Below, piece by piece: positions 9,753 to 21,575 of a DNA stretch of 64,000 bases; the stretch's first letter is position 1, and each line of letters begins with the position of its first letter. The stretch lies in assembly GCF_036898095.1 (NCBI RefSeq), contig NC_090746.1:105552564-105616563 (forward strand), read 5' to 3'. A program made the position numbers and the translations under genes. This DNA is from Palaemon carinicauda. Lineage: Eukaryota > Arthropoda > Malacostraca > Decapoda > Palaemonidae. The notes under the pieces were generated by a model. The model was not told the DNA's origin. It saw only the letters and a program-made list of their open reading frames with translations, and did not search any database.

Positions 9753-12000
9753 AGGGTAGTAGGCTACACATTCCTGTAATTTAGATAAGTGGTAGGGTAG
9801 GGAAAGGCAGTTATTACATGGGAGGGGGATGGAAAAATTTGAATGGGTGGTTTGCCCCAATATACATGGTTTTAAATAGATAAACCACAGGGTAACGCGT
9901 AGGAAAATAAATAGTTCACGTATTTGCCTAGAAAATATAGTATCATATACTTACCCAAGAGCTATTATCTCGATCTTTTTGCTGCTTTAGAATTCAATGG
10001 TAAATAACTTTGCTTATGCTTTTGTCCTTTTAATCTTTTGACATATTTACTAACTGACCTTTTTAACCAAATAAAACTTTCAAAAGTTTTACACTATAGG
10101 TCTCGGAAATTTCATGCAACAGCCATTTTTTAGAACCAATTGTAAGTTAATGGCTGTTTGTAGAAAGAGTGAGTAAAAATATATTATAGAATCTGCAGGT
10201 ATTTCATTACAAATGATACAAAGTAGGTGAATGTTTACTATTGCTCATTGAAATTGTAAACTTATGATAGCGGATCTATTAATGCTAATCTATAAGTAAC
10301 ATTGCCTTTTGAAAGGTTATTTTAGATCATTATAATAGCAAGACGTCATGTTCAATTTTATGTGATTATTCAAAATGTGAGCATTTTGTAAATATTTTCA
10401 GAAATTTTTGTTCTTTCTCAGGTGCATCTTGAGCAAGGAGCTATCGAGACAGAAAATTGAAGGTCTATGATTTTATTGCACTTCAATAAGAGCATAAAAT
10501 CTATAAAATACAGATGGCTGAAATATCTGTAATTTTAAAGGTAAGGGTAATAAAGAGCTTTGTTTGTTACATTAGATTTGAATTGTATTGTAAAAAAAAA
10601 TGGCTTGTTAGTAGGTTAAAGTCCAATTGACTTTTAACCAAATTAAAGCTGCATTACTGTACTACTTTTAGGGATTATGATGATTAAAGGTTGTCAGTGG
10701 ATTGCATCTGGACATATTTATGGATTGAGTCTGATTTTAAATAATTCAATTCATAATTAGTTATTCAAGAAGAATTTTCTTGGTACTGTAGTAGATTACT
10801 GTATGATTGTCTGCATGACAGTTGTTAGATGAACTAATTGTAGATTTTACCCAATGAAGGGAGTTATAGGTTTTAAGTGCTCTTGTTAGAACACTAATGG
10901 AGTATTGGATTACGAATTGATTAAGGTGGGAGTTGATTGCCAATAGATTAGGATAGTGTTAGATTTTCAATTTATGTTCCTACACATATACGAAACCTCA
11001 ACTTTAATAAGAGTATGATTTAAACTTGGCTGCAACTCTGATGTTATAATGTGTCAGTAGTTATTGCTGTTCACCAGCACACAAGAAAAAGCACTTTGAC
11101 TAAAGCTGCCGGGTTGTACGCAGGTAAGCTGGGTGTCTTCCTGTCTTGACTGTTTTAAGAGGTTTTCTTTTTTCTTTTTACATAGTTAAAGTGTGCGTGT
11201 GTGTGTTTGTGTGATGCAGGGGCCACATGTGGACATGCAATCTTGGCCTGGGGTTGCTGGTCATAAGTGTACAACCTTCATGAGCAGGAGCCGTTTGGAT
11301 CCCCAATCTTTGTGTGCTTCTGACATAGGGTATGACTTTTTCAGGCTTTCCCTGCAATGAGCGTAAGAATTGGCCATCAGTGCATTAGATGATATACAGC
11401 AAGAAAAATTAAAAGCCAATACAGATTGTTCACCTTCAAGGTCATCCTCAAAATTGAGGAAATTTGTGGGCGTTCTTTCTTCTTCTTCGGATAACTGAAC
11501 ATTTTCCGTCACCCTCCTGTGGGTGGATGACAATTCTGATCTCCCTCATGGGTAAACTACAAGAGAAGCAGTGATAGCTGGTTACCCAAGAAGAGATGGC
11601 TATTCCCCTCTCTGTCTGGTAATGAACCTCAGACTTAAGTTGACAGCAATGCTAAGGAAATGGCCTCAAGGTTACTCTGACCTTTTGCGCTTGGAAGACA
11701 TAAATTGCTGCAAGTCTTAGTTACTTCCAGGCTGGTATCTTCCTCACTTGCCACATGGGGAGAGGAAATTTCCTAATTTGGACCCCTCCTCCTTGTCTTT
11801 AGACTATGGAAGCACTGACGACAACTTCAAGGAAGGAGAAAAAACGACTATAACTCCTCCTCGGGCTAGTCTAATTTAATCAACCTTACCCTCCGCTGAT
11901 CCCTGCACACCTTGCAGAGGTAAAAAGATAGATGCTCTGTGAAAAGCCACCTTTGATGGCAAGTAGGAGGAGGGCCATCACCTCATTAGATTCTTTAGAG
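9753..12000. other. Intergenic or intronic sequence, no established gene
   Basis: AT-rich sequence without a coding region longer than 90 codons. The only gene-like signals are a candidate exon at 10422-10540 and a possible 46-bp micro-exon at 11078-11123 (acceptor gctgttcaccag, donor cag then gtaagc). A short GT run lies near 11195-11215. Confidence 0.5.
10422..10540 (+). other. Candidate exon containing a start codon
   Basis: 119 bp bounded by a strong-looking acceptor (tttttgttctttctcag before 10422) and a consensus donor (aaag then gtaagggt after 10540). An ATG at 10514-10516 in good context (cagATGG) begins a 9-codon open frame, MAEISVILK, that runs to the donor in phase 0; upstream sequence would be 5' leader. 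It could be the first coding exon of a host gene whose other exons I cannot identify. Splice-site matches of this quality also arise by chance in AT-rich DNA. Confidence 0.25.
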
Positions 12001-12180
12001 CACTACAGTATATATGAGACTTAGCACTCATCCATCTCTTTATGTCCCCTCACTTGTTAGCTCGCACACCCTAGACAAAGAGCGCCCACCTATTACATGG
12101 TTACTCATCACGATCACTTATATGTGCTCTGCCATCGCACTTACCTTTTCTTGAGCTCCAGTCGCTCGCATCCTCTCCTG

Positions 12181-12205
12181 CACACACACACACACACACA
12201 CACAC
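12181..12205. repeat. (CA)n microsatellite
   Basis: About 12 CA units. Confidence 0.9.
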
Positions 12206-12839
12206 TCATCCCTTGCTACATACTCCCCAGTGCGCAAGCAATATTCTTTAGATGCGCCTGTTAGCTTTCACTCTAACATTGAGGCAGAGCACCCTTCTCG
12301 AAGTACGTTCACCTATGCGCACTTCCTCTTCTATTACAATGCGCTCTTAGGGAACTTGGCGCACTCTCTAGAGGACACTCACAATTCCCCACACATTCAA
12401 ATGTGGATGAGGATTCATTATTACAGGCTGGCTCTTCTAGTTTCTGTCATTTACCTTGTCATGATGGCTCACTTAATCATTTTATGGTGTGAGAAAGTAC
12501 ATCAGCCTGCACACTCACACCCTCATACTGAAGGGCAATCTTTAGTTACTGAATGCCCCTACGTTATAGATTGTTAACCTTTTCGCAACCGATCTGCCAT
12601 AACTCTATCTCTTGGTGCTGACAGCCAATCCTTGCATTCATCTGACTTGGTGCGCACCGTCGGTCAAAGGAAATGAAAAGCGCTTCTGTCCTTTTTCCCC
12701 ATTTATGGAAATTAGTCCATTAAGACCAATCAATAAGCATTACCTATAAGTCACTCAAACTATTTTTCTCCCCATGGGAGAAAGTGTTGCTCAATCCTTC
12801 ACTGAGAGTGAAAAAAAGAGGTAGAGATTACATACCATG

Positions 12840-13380
12840 TACTCATGAACTTTTAAGAGAGCCCCATTTCATCTGTTAACGATCACAGCCATCTCACCTG
12901 TGTATGATCATATGCTCCTATGGGAGCGCAATCTCACCTGTTTGCAATCTTGACCCTCCTTTTTTGCAGTCACGCACTTGTATTCGAGTGCTACCACATT
13001 TGATCATGCTCTCCTTTCACCTCAGCTATTCACGATTATACAGATCTATGGAAGTGCCACCTCACTTGCTCACGATTGTGCACATCTAAGGAAATGTCAT
13101 CTCACGTGCTCATGATTGTGTGTGCATAATCTCACCTGCTCGCAACCATGCACTTCCTTGCCTGCACGTAAAAGTGTTCTCCTATGGGAGTGCCATCTCA
13201 CCTACTTGTAAGAACTTTTCTCTACCTTTGAGTTACCTCACCTGTTTGCGCTGTCACGCATGTCGATTCACGCATGTTCAATTGACAGAGCTTTCACATA
13301 CAGTACTTGTGTGCTCCTGTGTTAGCATATACTTCCCCAAGAGGTGCAAACTCATCTTATCTTGATGTCACACCTCTTTG
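12840..13380 (+). repeat. Diverged tandem repeat, about 50-65 bp units
   Basis: The phrase atctcacctg or a close variant recurs roughly every 40-70 bp (near 12890, 12930, 13050, 13100, 13130, 13195, 13235), usually followed by ctcgcaa- or ctcacgatt-like sequence, and cctatgggag recurs at about 12917 and 13182. It lies just upstream of the YR-like relics, where gag would be expected in a DIRS element, so it may be a decayed gag repeat. That link is an inference. Confidence 0.5.
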
Positions 13381-13707
13381 CACTCTATTATTCTGTACTG
13401 CTGGTGGAGCTATAGCAAGATTTATTCCAGGCAAGTGGTATATAATTGCCGACATACAAGATTTATTCTAGGCAAGTGGTATGTAATTGCTGAAATGCTC
13501 TGTAACTAGTGTCTAGTAGTATGAGTAGAATGGGCATTTCATCCTCTAGTAGCAGAGAGGCTAATTACTCTGTTCACCCCAAAGCTCAACTACATGCTTC
13601 CGGTCTACAGTTCATAAATCCTGTACCCAGCAATAGCTCTAGAGGATACGTTTCAACATCACTGGAATGAACTTCATGCTTAAAGGTTTAAATGTTTAGG
13701 GCATTGT

Positions 13708-14056
13708 CCTGCTGATGTTCCTGAATTAAAGTTCTTCGGGAATTCCCCTCATGACCTAATCTGATTGGCTAATCCCATCTGCTGAGGCCCCAAAGCACAT
13801 TAACATTCCTCTCTTTTCACAGTTGTAAACCACCTAGTATATCAAAGCAGAGGACTTTTCACAAAGCATTGAGAAGATGTCTGGATACCTTCAGAAATCT
13901 TTTGCAGCTGTATATCAAGCGAAATGGTGCATCGTCTGTGATTGTTGCTGTAGAAGGGGTAACTCTGGTTGGAGCCCCTTTGCAATTAAGTGAGGATTTT
14001 TATCTATCTTTGCCAGTTGCTGCTTCTCTGTGGTGAAAGGCTACCACAACCCTTAT
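13708..14056 (+). pseudogene. Decayed tyrosine recombinase fragment, copy 1
   Basis: At 13905-13975 one frame reads AAVYQAKWCIVCDCC followed by RRG, resembling the core-binding start of the DIRS recombinases in this window (VYQSKWEIFRNWC in element B, YESSWRKW in element A). The rest is riddled with stops. A second copy of the whole 350-bp stretch starts 462 bp downstream, so the relic has been tandemly duplicated. Confidence 0.55.
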
Positions 14057-14169
14057 GCTTTTCTGCTGTTTTGTCTGATTTCAAGGGTAATCTACATGGT
14101 ACCTATTACCCTGAATCTTAGGTTAACCCTGTGGCCTCTCAAATGGCCACAACCATAGTGGTACACAAA

Positions 14170-14523
14170 CCTGATGATGCTCCTGAATTTAAGTTCTAAG
14201 GGAACTCCTTCCTTAGCCCTATCTGCTTTGCTAATCCCATCTGCAGAGGCCCTACAGCTCACTGACATCCCTATCTGTTCGTGGTTGTAGACCCCTCTTT
14301 ATCTCTGAGCAAAAGGCTTTTTACATGGCATTGCAAAGATGTCTGGATACCTTGAAGTCTATTGCAGCCGTACATCAACCAAAGTGGGCCATTTTTGTGA
14401 TTGTTGTCGGGGAAGGGGTGACGAACTGGTCAGAGCACTCCCACACTTAAATTAGGAATTTCATGTCTATCTTTACCGGGATAAGAATCTCTGGGTCTCG
14501 GTTGTGAAGGGCTATCACTCAAC
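14170..14523 (+). pseudogene. Decayed tyrosine recombinase fragment, copy 2
   Basis: Diverged direct duplicate of 13708-14056; shared landmarks include ggctaatcccatctg-like sequence, aagatgtctggatacctt, and the AAVHQPKWAIF segment, which differs from copy 1 by a one-base deletion after the tryptophan. Not functional. Confidence 0.55.
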
Positions 14524-14785
14524 TAGAGTGATGTCTTAAGACTTAAAGTCTTAGACCTTTCCTCATTGTGGGAAATGTCTATGCTTATGCAGAGCTTCAA
14601 GCAGTCTTGGTCACCAAGAGTACTCGAACAACCTGCATGAGATGTAACTCACATTTGGGTCCCTTAAAAGGGCCCGTTTTGACAGGTGTCGGATTTATAC
14701 TTCACTCGGAAGACTTTTTTTTTTTTTCAATCTTAACCTTTCTACCCCAAATGGATGTACTGGTACGTTTCACAAAACTCATCCC

Positions 14786-14997
14786 TTAACCCCCATGGAC
14801 GTAATGGTACGTCCTTGCAAAAAACTGCTATTTGCATTCTTTTTTGCATTTTTTTTATAACTTTGAGAAACTTCAGGCATGTTTTAAAATAATGAGACCA
14901 ACCTGACCTCTCTATGACGAAAATTAAGGCTGTCAGCGCAATCTAAAAAAAAATTATTGCAAAACGTGCTTGAAAAAGAAAAACGCCAGGGGGTTAA
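14786..14997. mobile_element. piggyBac-type MITE, 212 bp including TTAA flanks
   Basis: A 12-bp inverted repeat, cccttaaccccc at 14783-14794 and gggggttaaggg at 14989-15000, places TTAA at both boundaries (14786-14789 and 14994-14997) followed or preceded by C5/G5. TTAA duplication next to a CCC/GGG terminus is the hallmark of piggyBac insertions. There is no coding capacity. Just upstream (14731-14770) a diverged partial copy of the first 30 bp (accccaaatggatgtac) suggests an older neighbouring insertion. Confidence 0.65.
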
Positions 14998-15000
14998 GGG

Positions 15001-15510
15001 TTAACAATAGCCTTGGCGAAGAGAATAGAGAAACTTCACAGTGCAGTACAGGTATTTCCAAGGTTATAAGTTATTCTGAGGAATGGAGAAAGGCCTTTTA
15101 CCTTTGTTCCCGAGTTTTTAGCCAAAACATAGAACCCTGCTATTGATGACGACATTTTGAATCTTTATCCATCTCTTGAGTTTGGATTATTTGCAATTTG
15201 TCTTCTGAGGGTCTTAGACTACTTCAAGAGCCCCCAACCCTTCAGGCTACAAATTCAAAATGTTTTTATTAGTTCTGGCAGGACTAAAAAAGGTTTAAAG
15301 GAACACCCTTTCCTTCTGGTTTTGTGACACCATGAAGACGTCATATCCTTAAGGAGCAGACAACCTAGAAGATTCATTACCGGCATGTTTTCTTGAAGTT
15401 AGAGTAATTGGTTCTACACAAGCCTTTAAGAAGAACCCGTGGCACAGGTAAGATATGTTTTTACTGTGACCTGTGGTAGCTGCTCAACAGGTTGTTTAAT
15501 GTACTGAGCT
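15001..15510 (+). pseudogene. Decayed tyrosine recombinase C-terminal fragment
   Basis: Fragments translate as VPEFLAKT (about 15107-15130; compare DPTFLAKN in element A), CLLRVLDYF (about 15200-15225; compare LCPVRALKFYL in element C) and PVVAAQQVV just before 15500 (compare FVAASAVV in element C). Order and spacing fit a recombinase read on the + strand after the core-binding relics, interrupted by the MITE. Too decayed for catalytic residues to be placed. Confidence 0.5.
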
Positions 15511-18184
15511 CCTTACGAGACAAGAAGCATCTAGTCTAACCTGTCATGTCGATAGACTAGAGTAAGAGTTAGTGCCGGGCCTTTTTCATTCTTTCTTCCC
15601 CTCTCTTAGGGTGCAGTGGTTATGTACTAGATCAGATGTTTGGTGCATACAAGCTTTCACACTGAGGTCTGTTCTACATATAATGTTATATATATCTTCC
15701 CCCATCCTCTTCACTGGGGGAGGATGGCTTGTATGCAAAACCCATTACTCTATAGGCCCTTCATTATGACAGCATATCCTTACAAGGGTATAGGTTCTTC
15801 TGTGACCATCTGTCCATAGACTAACTTAATCTAACTTTTAATAGTCTATTTCTCAAAAGTTAGTAGGTAGTATGAGTCTTAACTGCCAGTAGGGTTTTAG
15901 AGGCTTCCTCCCTCTTAATGTGTGTGTATTCATGTAGGAACAAATCAAAGGTTTTAAAAGTAATTTGTATTTTTCCTAACATTACAAACCTGAGTTCTTC
16001 AAGTTTCACTTCAAGCCTCAACCACCTTGCATGGCCCAAGTGAATGTTAAAGTGGTAGCCCAAGTGAATGTTGAAGTGGTTTCTCAGTGTGCAGGTAAAT
16101 GGGCAGGTTTCCCCCTCCACTGACGTGTGTCTAAATTTTAAATGCTGAGATCCAGCCAAACTGAAATTATACTCTATTGAAGGACTGGGGTTTGTATAGT
16201 TAAGGAAAACAGATATTGATTTTAAATTTGTGATATTCGGGAAGGACTGGATAGCCACTTATAGGTATATTTCCTGGTTAACAGATTAAAGTTACACTGG
16301 TTGGCTGCTATCCATTTGAATTTTTAGTCAATGAAATGAATTAAGATTCAAGTATTAAATCTAGTTGAGCTTTCATATAATGAATAAAATTAGAATTTGC
16401 ATGGTTTCAAATTACAATAGAGTTGTCTTGTCAAAGAATTCATGTATGACTATATTTTTATTGCAATAAGGCAAGACTAGCTACTTGGTTGACTGTTTTG
16501 GAACTGGTAAAAAATCTGATTGAATCAAGGTTATAGTTAGGAGTGTATCCACTTGAACAGGGAGTGTCCAACTTGTAAGTCAGTTACCACACATTGAGAG
16601 CGGCAGTGATGTCAGAAGCACGAAAGCTAAAAGAAACGGCATGAATCTAGCAACAAACAAGTGCTTGGCCCATGGTCTCCTCACTCATTAATAAGGCAAA
16701 GTTGTAAACCAGTGTCTGTATGTTAGTAGTAAACTCAGTCATACTTTGCTCAGAGGAGTTATTTGATAGATTTTAGTCCAATGTATAGTATCCTTGTCAT
16801 GGAGAGGATACCAGTAGGAGATTATTGCCGTCAGGGTATCTCTCATTTGGTGCTTTAGGCATTACTTAAAGGTCTCTGTAATGTTTATTCTGCATATAGT
16901 TGTTGTTGCAGTATTTTTTTTCTTCTACCTTCTCTCTGTTAGAGCTTCCTGTCCTACATCTTGCTGTCTCCCCTCTTTTAACATCAAACTGTAAGGTTTT
17001 TCTATGTTAACTTTTGCCATTTAATGGCCTCACTAACCCCAGTACCCAGTACTGGGCTATATATCTTAAATCCAATCCATGTTTTCCAACAAGATTAAAA
17101 GGAAAATATAGAAGGGCAATCTCCAGGCTGATGCATTATAGTTGCTCTGCTTTGTCAACACAAAGAAGTACAGAAAAGAACAAATTGTAAGGACAGTTGC
17201 CTAGAACTAGAAGGGGAAGCTGTGTGAAGATTTTAATATGCTGCAATATTGCTAAGAATCAAACTTTAAACAAATTTTACAATTTAGAGATATAGCCAAT
17301 TATAACCTTGGAGAATTCTGTTATGCATAATACTAAAATATTAGCACCCATATGTTTTTTGGTAAACTTGTTACTTTTAGAATCTAGTGTTATTTTTCTT
17401 TGCTTAAACTATAAACATTTGACCATGGCAGTAAGGCTGTTTTCTTGTGTTCTGGTAATGATGGTTACCCATCATACACAGCCCAGTTGTGTAGATGTAA
17501 AATTAAAATTTGTTCCTACATGAACACAATCCCTTGTCCTTTAATAGGAGTATGCTTTCAGTGAAGGTGGAGACAGCTGTAAAAACTTTTAGATGTTGGT
17601 TGGCAAGTCCCGCCCACCCAACAGGTGACGACTTGAGCTTGCACTTTTTCAGACAGCAGAGGGTAGCCTATAGATGTACTTCCATCATCTTTTTATGTTT
17701 GTTTTAGGTTTTTGCTTTTTCTTTTATGCATATAATAGTTTTAACAGATCGTCTTGTGCAAGACATTGTAAGGAAGATGAAATTTTTGCAGTTATATCCA
17801 ATAACTGTAGCTGTAAGACAGCAATCTAGGCCTCTTGCTGACCCCTCCTTGTTCTCGTTGGACAGCATTATTTTGGCTGTCTCCTTCGTTATTTTATGGC
17901 TGTATAATGACAATAATAACGAATCCTCAGGAAGGGGTCTACCCTTTGGTTTCGATGTACTTCCATTGGAAGAAGCCACTGCTGAGGGTAATGGAAAAGG
18001 GTGTGTTCAGCCCGTTCTCTCATTGTCTTCCTGATCCCAAGAAGATACTAAAGGCATAAACTCGGTGGCTTTCTCTCTTTAGTGTTCCTGTCTTTCCCTG
18101 TGAGTGTGTTGCCATTGGCCTGTGTGACCCTGTGAAGGCAAACTTCAAGTTCTTGCTTCCTCTGCATTTTTGCTGGAGTCTTTG
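15511..18184. other. Decayed mobile-element sequence, no gene
   Basis: No coding region is supported. Two inverted matching stretches, taatttgtatttttcctaac (about 15961-15980) and the opposed ggtttgtatagttaaggaaa (about 16188-16207), look like the terminal repeat or complementary region of an old DIRS-like element. A stretch related to the first also appears near 17508 (ttgttcctacatgaacac; compare 15931 reversed). Reading frames such as 17726-18034 show no recognisable domain. Confidence 0.4.
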
Positions 18185-19785
18185 CTCCTACTTCCGGGAG
18201 AAGAACAAAGACATGAGTGTTGTAATTCAAGAGGTATTAGTTTGTTGAGTGTAGTTGGAAAAGTGTATGGTAGAGTAGTGATTAATAGGATTAAGGATAA
18301 AACAGAGAATGCAATCTTGGAAGTACAGGGTGGTTTTAGAAGAGGTAGGGGTTGTATGAATCAGATTTTTACAGTTAGGCAGATATGCGAGAAATATTTA
18401 GCAAAAGGTAAGGAGGTGTATGTTGCGTTTATGGATCTGGAGAAAGCATATGATAGAGTTGATAGGGAAGCAATGTGGAATGTGATGAGGTTATATGGAG
18501 TTGGTGGAAGGTTGTTGCAAGCAGTGAAAAGTTTCTACAAAGGTAGTAAAGCATGTGTTAGAATAGGAAATGAAGTGAGTGATTGGTTTCCGGTGAGAGT
18601 GGGGCTGAGACAGGGATGTGTGATGTCGCCGTGGTTGTTTAACTTGTATGTTGATGGAGTGGTGAGAGAGGTGAATGCTCGAGTGCTTGGACGAGGATTA
18701 AAACTGGTAGGCGAGAATGACCATGAATGGGAGGTAAATCAGTTGTTGTTTGCGGATGATACTGTACTGGTAGCAGACACAGAAGAGAAGCTTGACCGAC
18801 TAGTGACAGAATTTAGAAGGGTGTGTGAGAGAAGGAAGTTGAGAGTTAATGTGGGTAAGAGTAAGGTTATGAGATGTACGAGAAGGGAAGGTGGTGCAAG
18901 GTTGAATGTCATGTTGAATGGAGAGTTACTTGAGGAGGTGGATCAGTTTAAGTACTTGGGGTCTGTTGTTGCAGCAAATGGTGGAGTGGAAGCAGATGTA
19001 CGTCAGAGAGTGAATGAAGGTTGCAAAGTGTTGGGGTCAGTTAAGGGAGTAGTAAAAAATAGAGGGGTTGGGCATGAATGTAAAGAGAGTTCTATATGAG
19101 AAAGTGATTGTACCAACTGTGATGTATGGATCGGAGTTGTGGGGAATGAAAGTGACGGAGAGACAGAAATTGAATGTGTTTGAGATGAAGTGTCTAAGGA
19201 GTATGGCTGGTGTATCTCGAGTAGATAGGGTTAGGAACGAAGTGGTGAGGGAGAGAACGGGTGTAAGAAATGAGTTAGCGGCTAGAGTGGATATGAATGT
19301 GTTGAGGTGGTTTGGCCATGTTGAGAGAATGGAAAATGGTTGTCTGCTAAAGAAGGTGATGATTGCAAGAGTTGATGGGAGAAGTACAAGAGGAAGGCCA
19401 AGGTTTGGGTGGATGGATGGTGTGAAGAAAGCTCTGGGTGATAGGAGGATAGATGTGAGAGAGGCAAGAGAGCGTGCTAGAAATAGGAATGAATGGAGAG
19501 CGATTGTGACGCAGTTCCAGTAGGCCCTGCTGCTTCCTCCGGTGCCTTAGATGACCGCGGAGGTAGCAGCAGTAGGGGATTCAGCATTATGAAGCTTCAT
19601 CTGTGGTGGAAATGTGGGAGGTTGGGCTGTGGCACCCTAGCAGTACCAGCTGAACTCGGTTGAGTCCCTGGTTAGGTTGAAGGAACGTAGAGAGTAGAGG
19701 TCCCCTTTTTTGTTTTGTTTCATTGTTGGTGTCGGCTACCCCCCAAAATTGGGGGAAGTGCCTGGGTATATGTATGTAAACTGTC
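18185..19785 (+). mobile_element. 5'-truncated non-LTR retrotransposon (LINE)
   Basis: A LINE copy that starts abruptly inside the RT domain at about 18185-18205 and runs through a 3' untranslated region to about 19785. The 3' region has a GC-rich start, a ggttgggctgtgg block and a terminal hairpin-like ccccccaaaattggggga near 19740-19757, followed by tatatgtatgta. The endonuclease and N-terminal RT are absent. The clade (RTE, Proto2 or a relative) cannot be set by eye. Confidence 0.85.
18200..19523 (+). pseudogene. LINE reverse transcriptase, C-terminal two thirds
   Basis: Frame 2 (to 19099) carries RGISLLSVVGKVYGR, FMDLEKAYDRVDRE (first catalytic Asp), GLRQGCVMSP and the FADD box in LLFADDTVLVA. 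Frame 3 (from 19068) carries the C-terminal VMYGSELWGM, KCLRSMAGVSRVDR and LRWFGHVERM segments typical of APE-type LINEs. The two are joined by removing one G from the GGGG run at 19064-19067, so the copy is broken by a single homopolymer insertion in an otherwise open frame. This suggests a rather young insertion, or an assembly error at that run. Confidence 0.88.
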
Positions 19786-21104
19786 ACCTTGTCGGTAAAG
19801 CCTAATTTTGCTCAGAATTTATACATATTTCATAACTCTTTCTGAACGGGGATACCTTAATGCAGTGAAATGGTGTGTGTATCGCCATGATCAGCAAAAA
19901 ATGTAGCCAGAGACACTCATACTAGGTTGGTATGTTGTAAACCATCAGACAAAAGCCTCTCACCATCACCAATCTGTACTGGCCAGTGTGGTAATGAAAA
20001 CTAACCAAACCCCAGACATGCATAAAGACTTGTCTAAGACCTTTGTCTTGCATGAGACTAAAAACAGCTGTACAGTAGTTTTATAAATACATGTATTATA
20101 TTAAGTGCTGTGTGTGTTTGACCAGGTATCCCTTGTGGTGTAAGGTAGAATGTTTTATTCTGGGACTTAAGGTTTATTGATCATGTTTTGAAGAAAATTG
20201 AAGGATTAGTTCAGCCAGTGGATTGCCAGAGCCCAGTCATTCAATTATTGTTGTGAAGTATTTCCTTTTCAGGATTTTAGTGGTAATACTTTTCCAATAC
20301 AAAAGATATGCTTTCGGTTGTAATATTTGCTATTATAAAGGTCATGGCCATGCCTAGTTTGACATTGTTTTTCCAATTTTATACTTATTACATTAGAATA
20401 TTTTGTATTCTTTTTAGTTTATCATGCAGAATTTTAATAAGAGTATAGTCTTGATATTGAAGCTCATGAATAAGACATATATCTATGTAATATTAACATC
20501 TTGTATTTATTTTTTCAGAATCAAAAGAGAAGGAAATATTATAGCCTCCTGCACAAAACAGGAAATTAAATTGCAAATATGCACTAGAATTAGACACTCC
20601 GTATGACATCAGAATGAAGATTGTCAGTGAATACTCGAGAATTTACTATAGAAAAAGTAACAGGAGTTTTCCGAGGAAGACAAAATAGATTGATTTTATT
20701 CATCTCTAATATCAAAAGGAGCACCGATGAATCGTCTCATCTGAAGCAGCCCGGATTATTAAAATTCTCTCATGAGAATATCATTCGGTACTGCAAATCT
20801 TTTGAAATGCTAAATTGACCAGAGTTATTGAGGTTTTAGGCAGTTGTGTTACAATGGTCACTCCATTTATATCCCTTAGGTTTAATAGCAATCACTAACT
20901 AAAGAAAAAAAATAAGTTAAATTACAGTAAATAAGTACAGTAATATAAAATTTTACAACAGCAATATTAGCAAATTATTTAAAGTTTATCAAAGTGTTTC
21001 TATTTTGGGAAGCCTTGAACTTAATTATTAAAGCTATTTACACTGTCTAATAGCAAGTACTTTATTCACTTTTAATCTTTACAAAGTCAGAATATATAAA
21101 GCTA
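19786..21104. other. Intergenic or intronic sequence, no gene
   Basis: No supported coding region. A good 3' splice-acceptor-like sequence (ttgtatttattttttcag, ending 20518) precedes an AT-rich stretch with open frames of about 60 codons, but there is no matching donor or recognisable protein. The left end of element B begins at 21105. Confidence 0.4.
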
Positions 21105-21119
21105 ATTTTTCAATATCAA

Positions 21120-21286
21120 ACTTACCCGATGATCATATAGCTGCATCCCTGCTGCCCGACAGAAAAAATCTACGGGCGGAATACGCCAGCGATCGCTATA
21201 CAGGTGGGGGTGTACATCAACAGCGCCATCTGTCAAGTAGGTACTCAAGTACTCGATGTCAACAAAGAACCAATTTTCCCTCTGTC
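21120..21286 (+). repeat. Left inverted terminal repeat of element B
   Basis: About 167 bp, from cttacccgatgatcatatag to cctctgtc, matching the reverse complement of 27283-27449. It contains gcgatcgctatacaggtggg. Confidence 0.93.
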
Positions 21287-21440
21287 GTGCCACAGGCAAG
21301 ACCTACTAAATACGCCGTCCCTAACTGGATTTGTTTTCACAACGATTTGGTGAAGTACACTATTCCAGTTTTGAGCTTTCGCTATGCAGGGTTTTATCTT
21401 CATTTCAAAACTTGAACTCGTTTTGGATAGATTTAATTAT

Positions 21441-21575
21441 GGTGACGAAGAGAGTATGGACTCTCTTTCACTTTTAAATGGCCGACCCTTCCCTTAGACG
21501 GAAGTGTTGGTGACGAAGAGAGTATGGACTCTCTTTCACTTTTAAATGGCCGACCCTTCCCTTAGACGGAAGTGT
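21441..21575 (+). repeat. 68-bp perfect tandem duplication in element B 5' region
   Basis: Two consecutive copies (21441-21508 and 21509-21575) beginning ggtgacgaagagagtatgga and ending gacggaagtgt, identical apart from the last base. It lies in the leader of element B, where a promoter or packaging signal would be expected. Confidence 0.95.

Noticed and set aside
17726..18034. 102-codon frame, possible host exon
   Set aside because: No recognisable domain, overlapping open frames on the same and opposite strand, and the region lies between mobile-element relics.
20519..20818. Possible terminal host exon after a good acceptor at 20518
   Set aside because: No supporting donor, protein similarity or polyadenylation signal that I could identify; AT-rich sequence often yields such acceptors.
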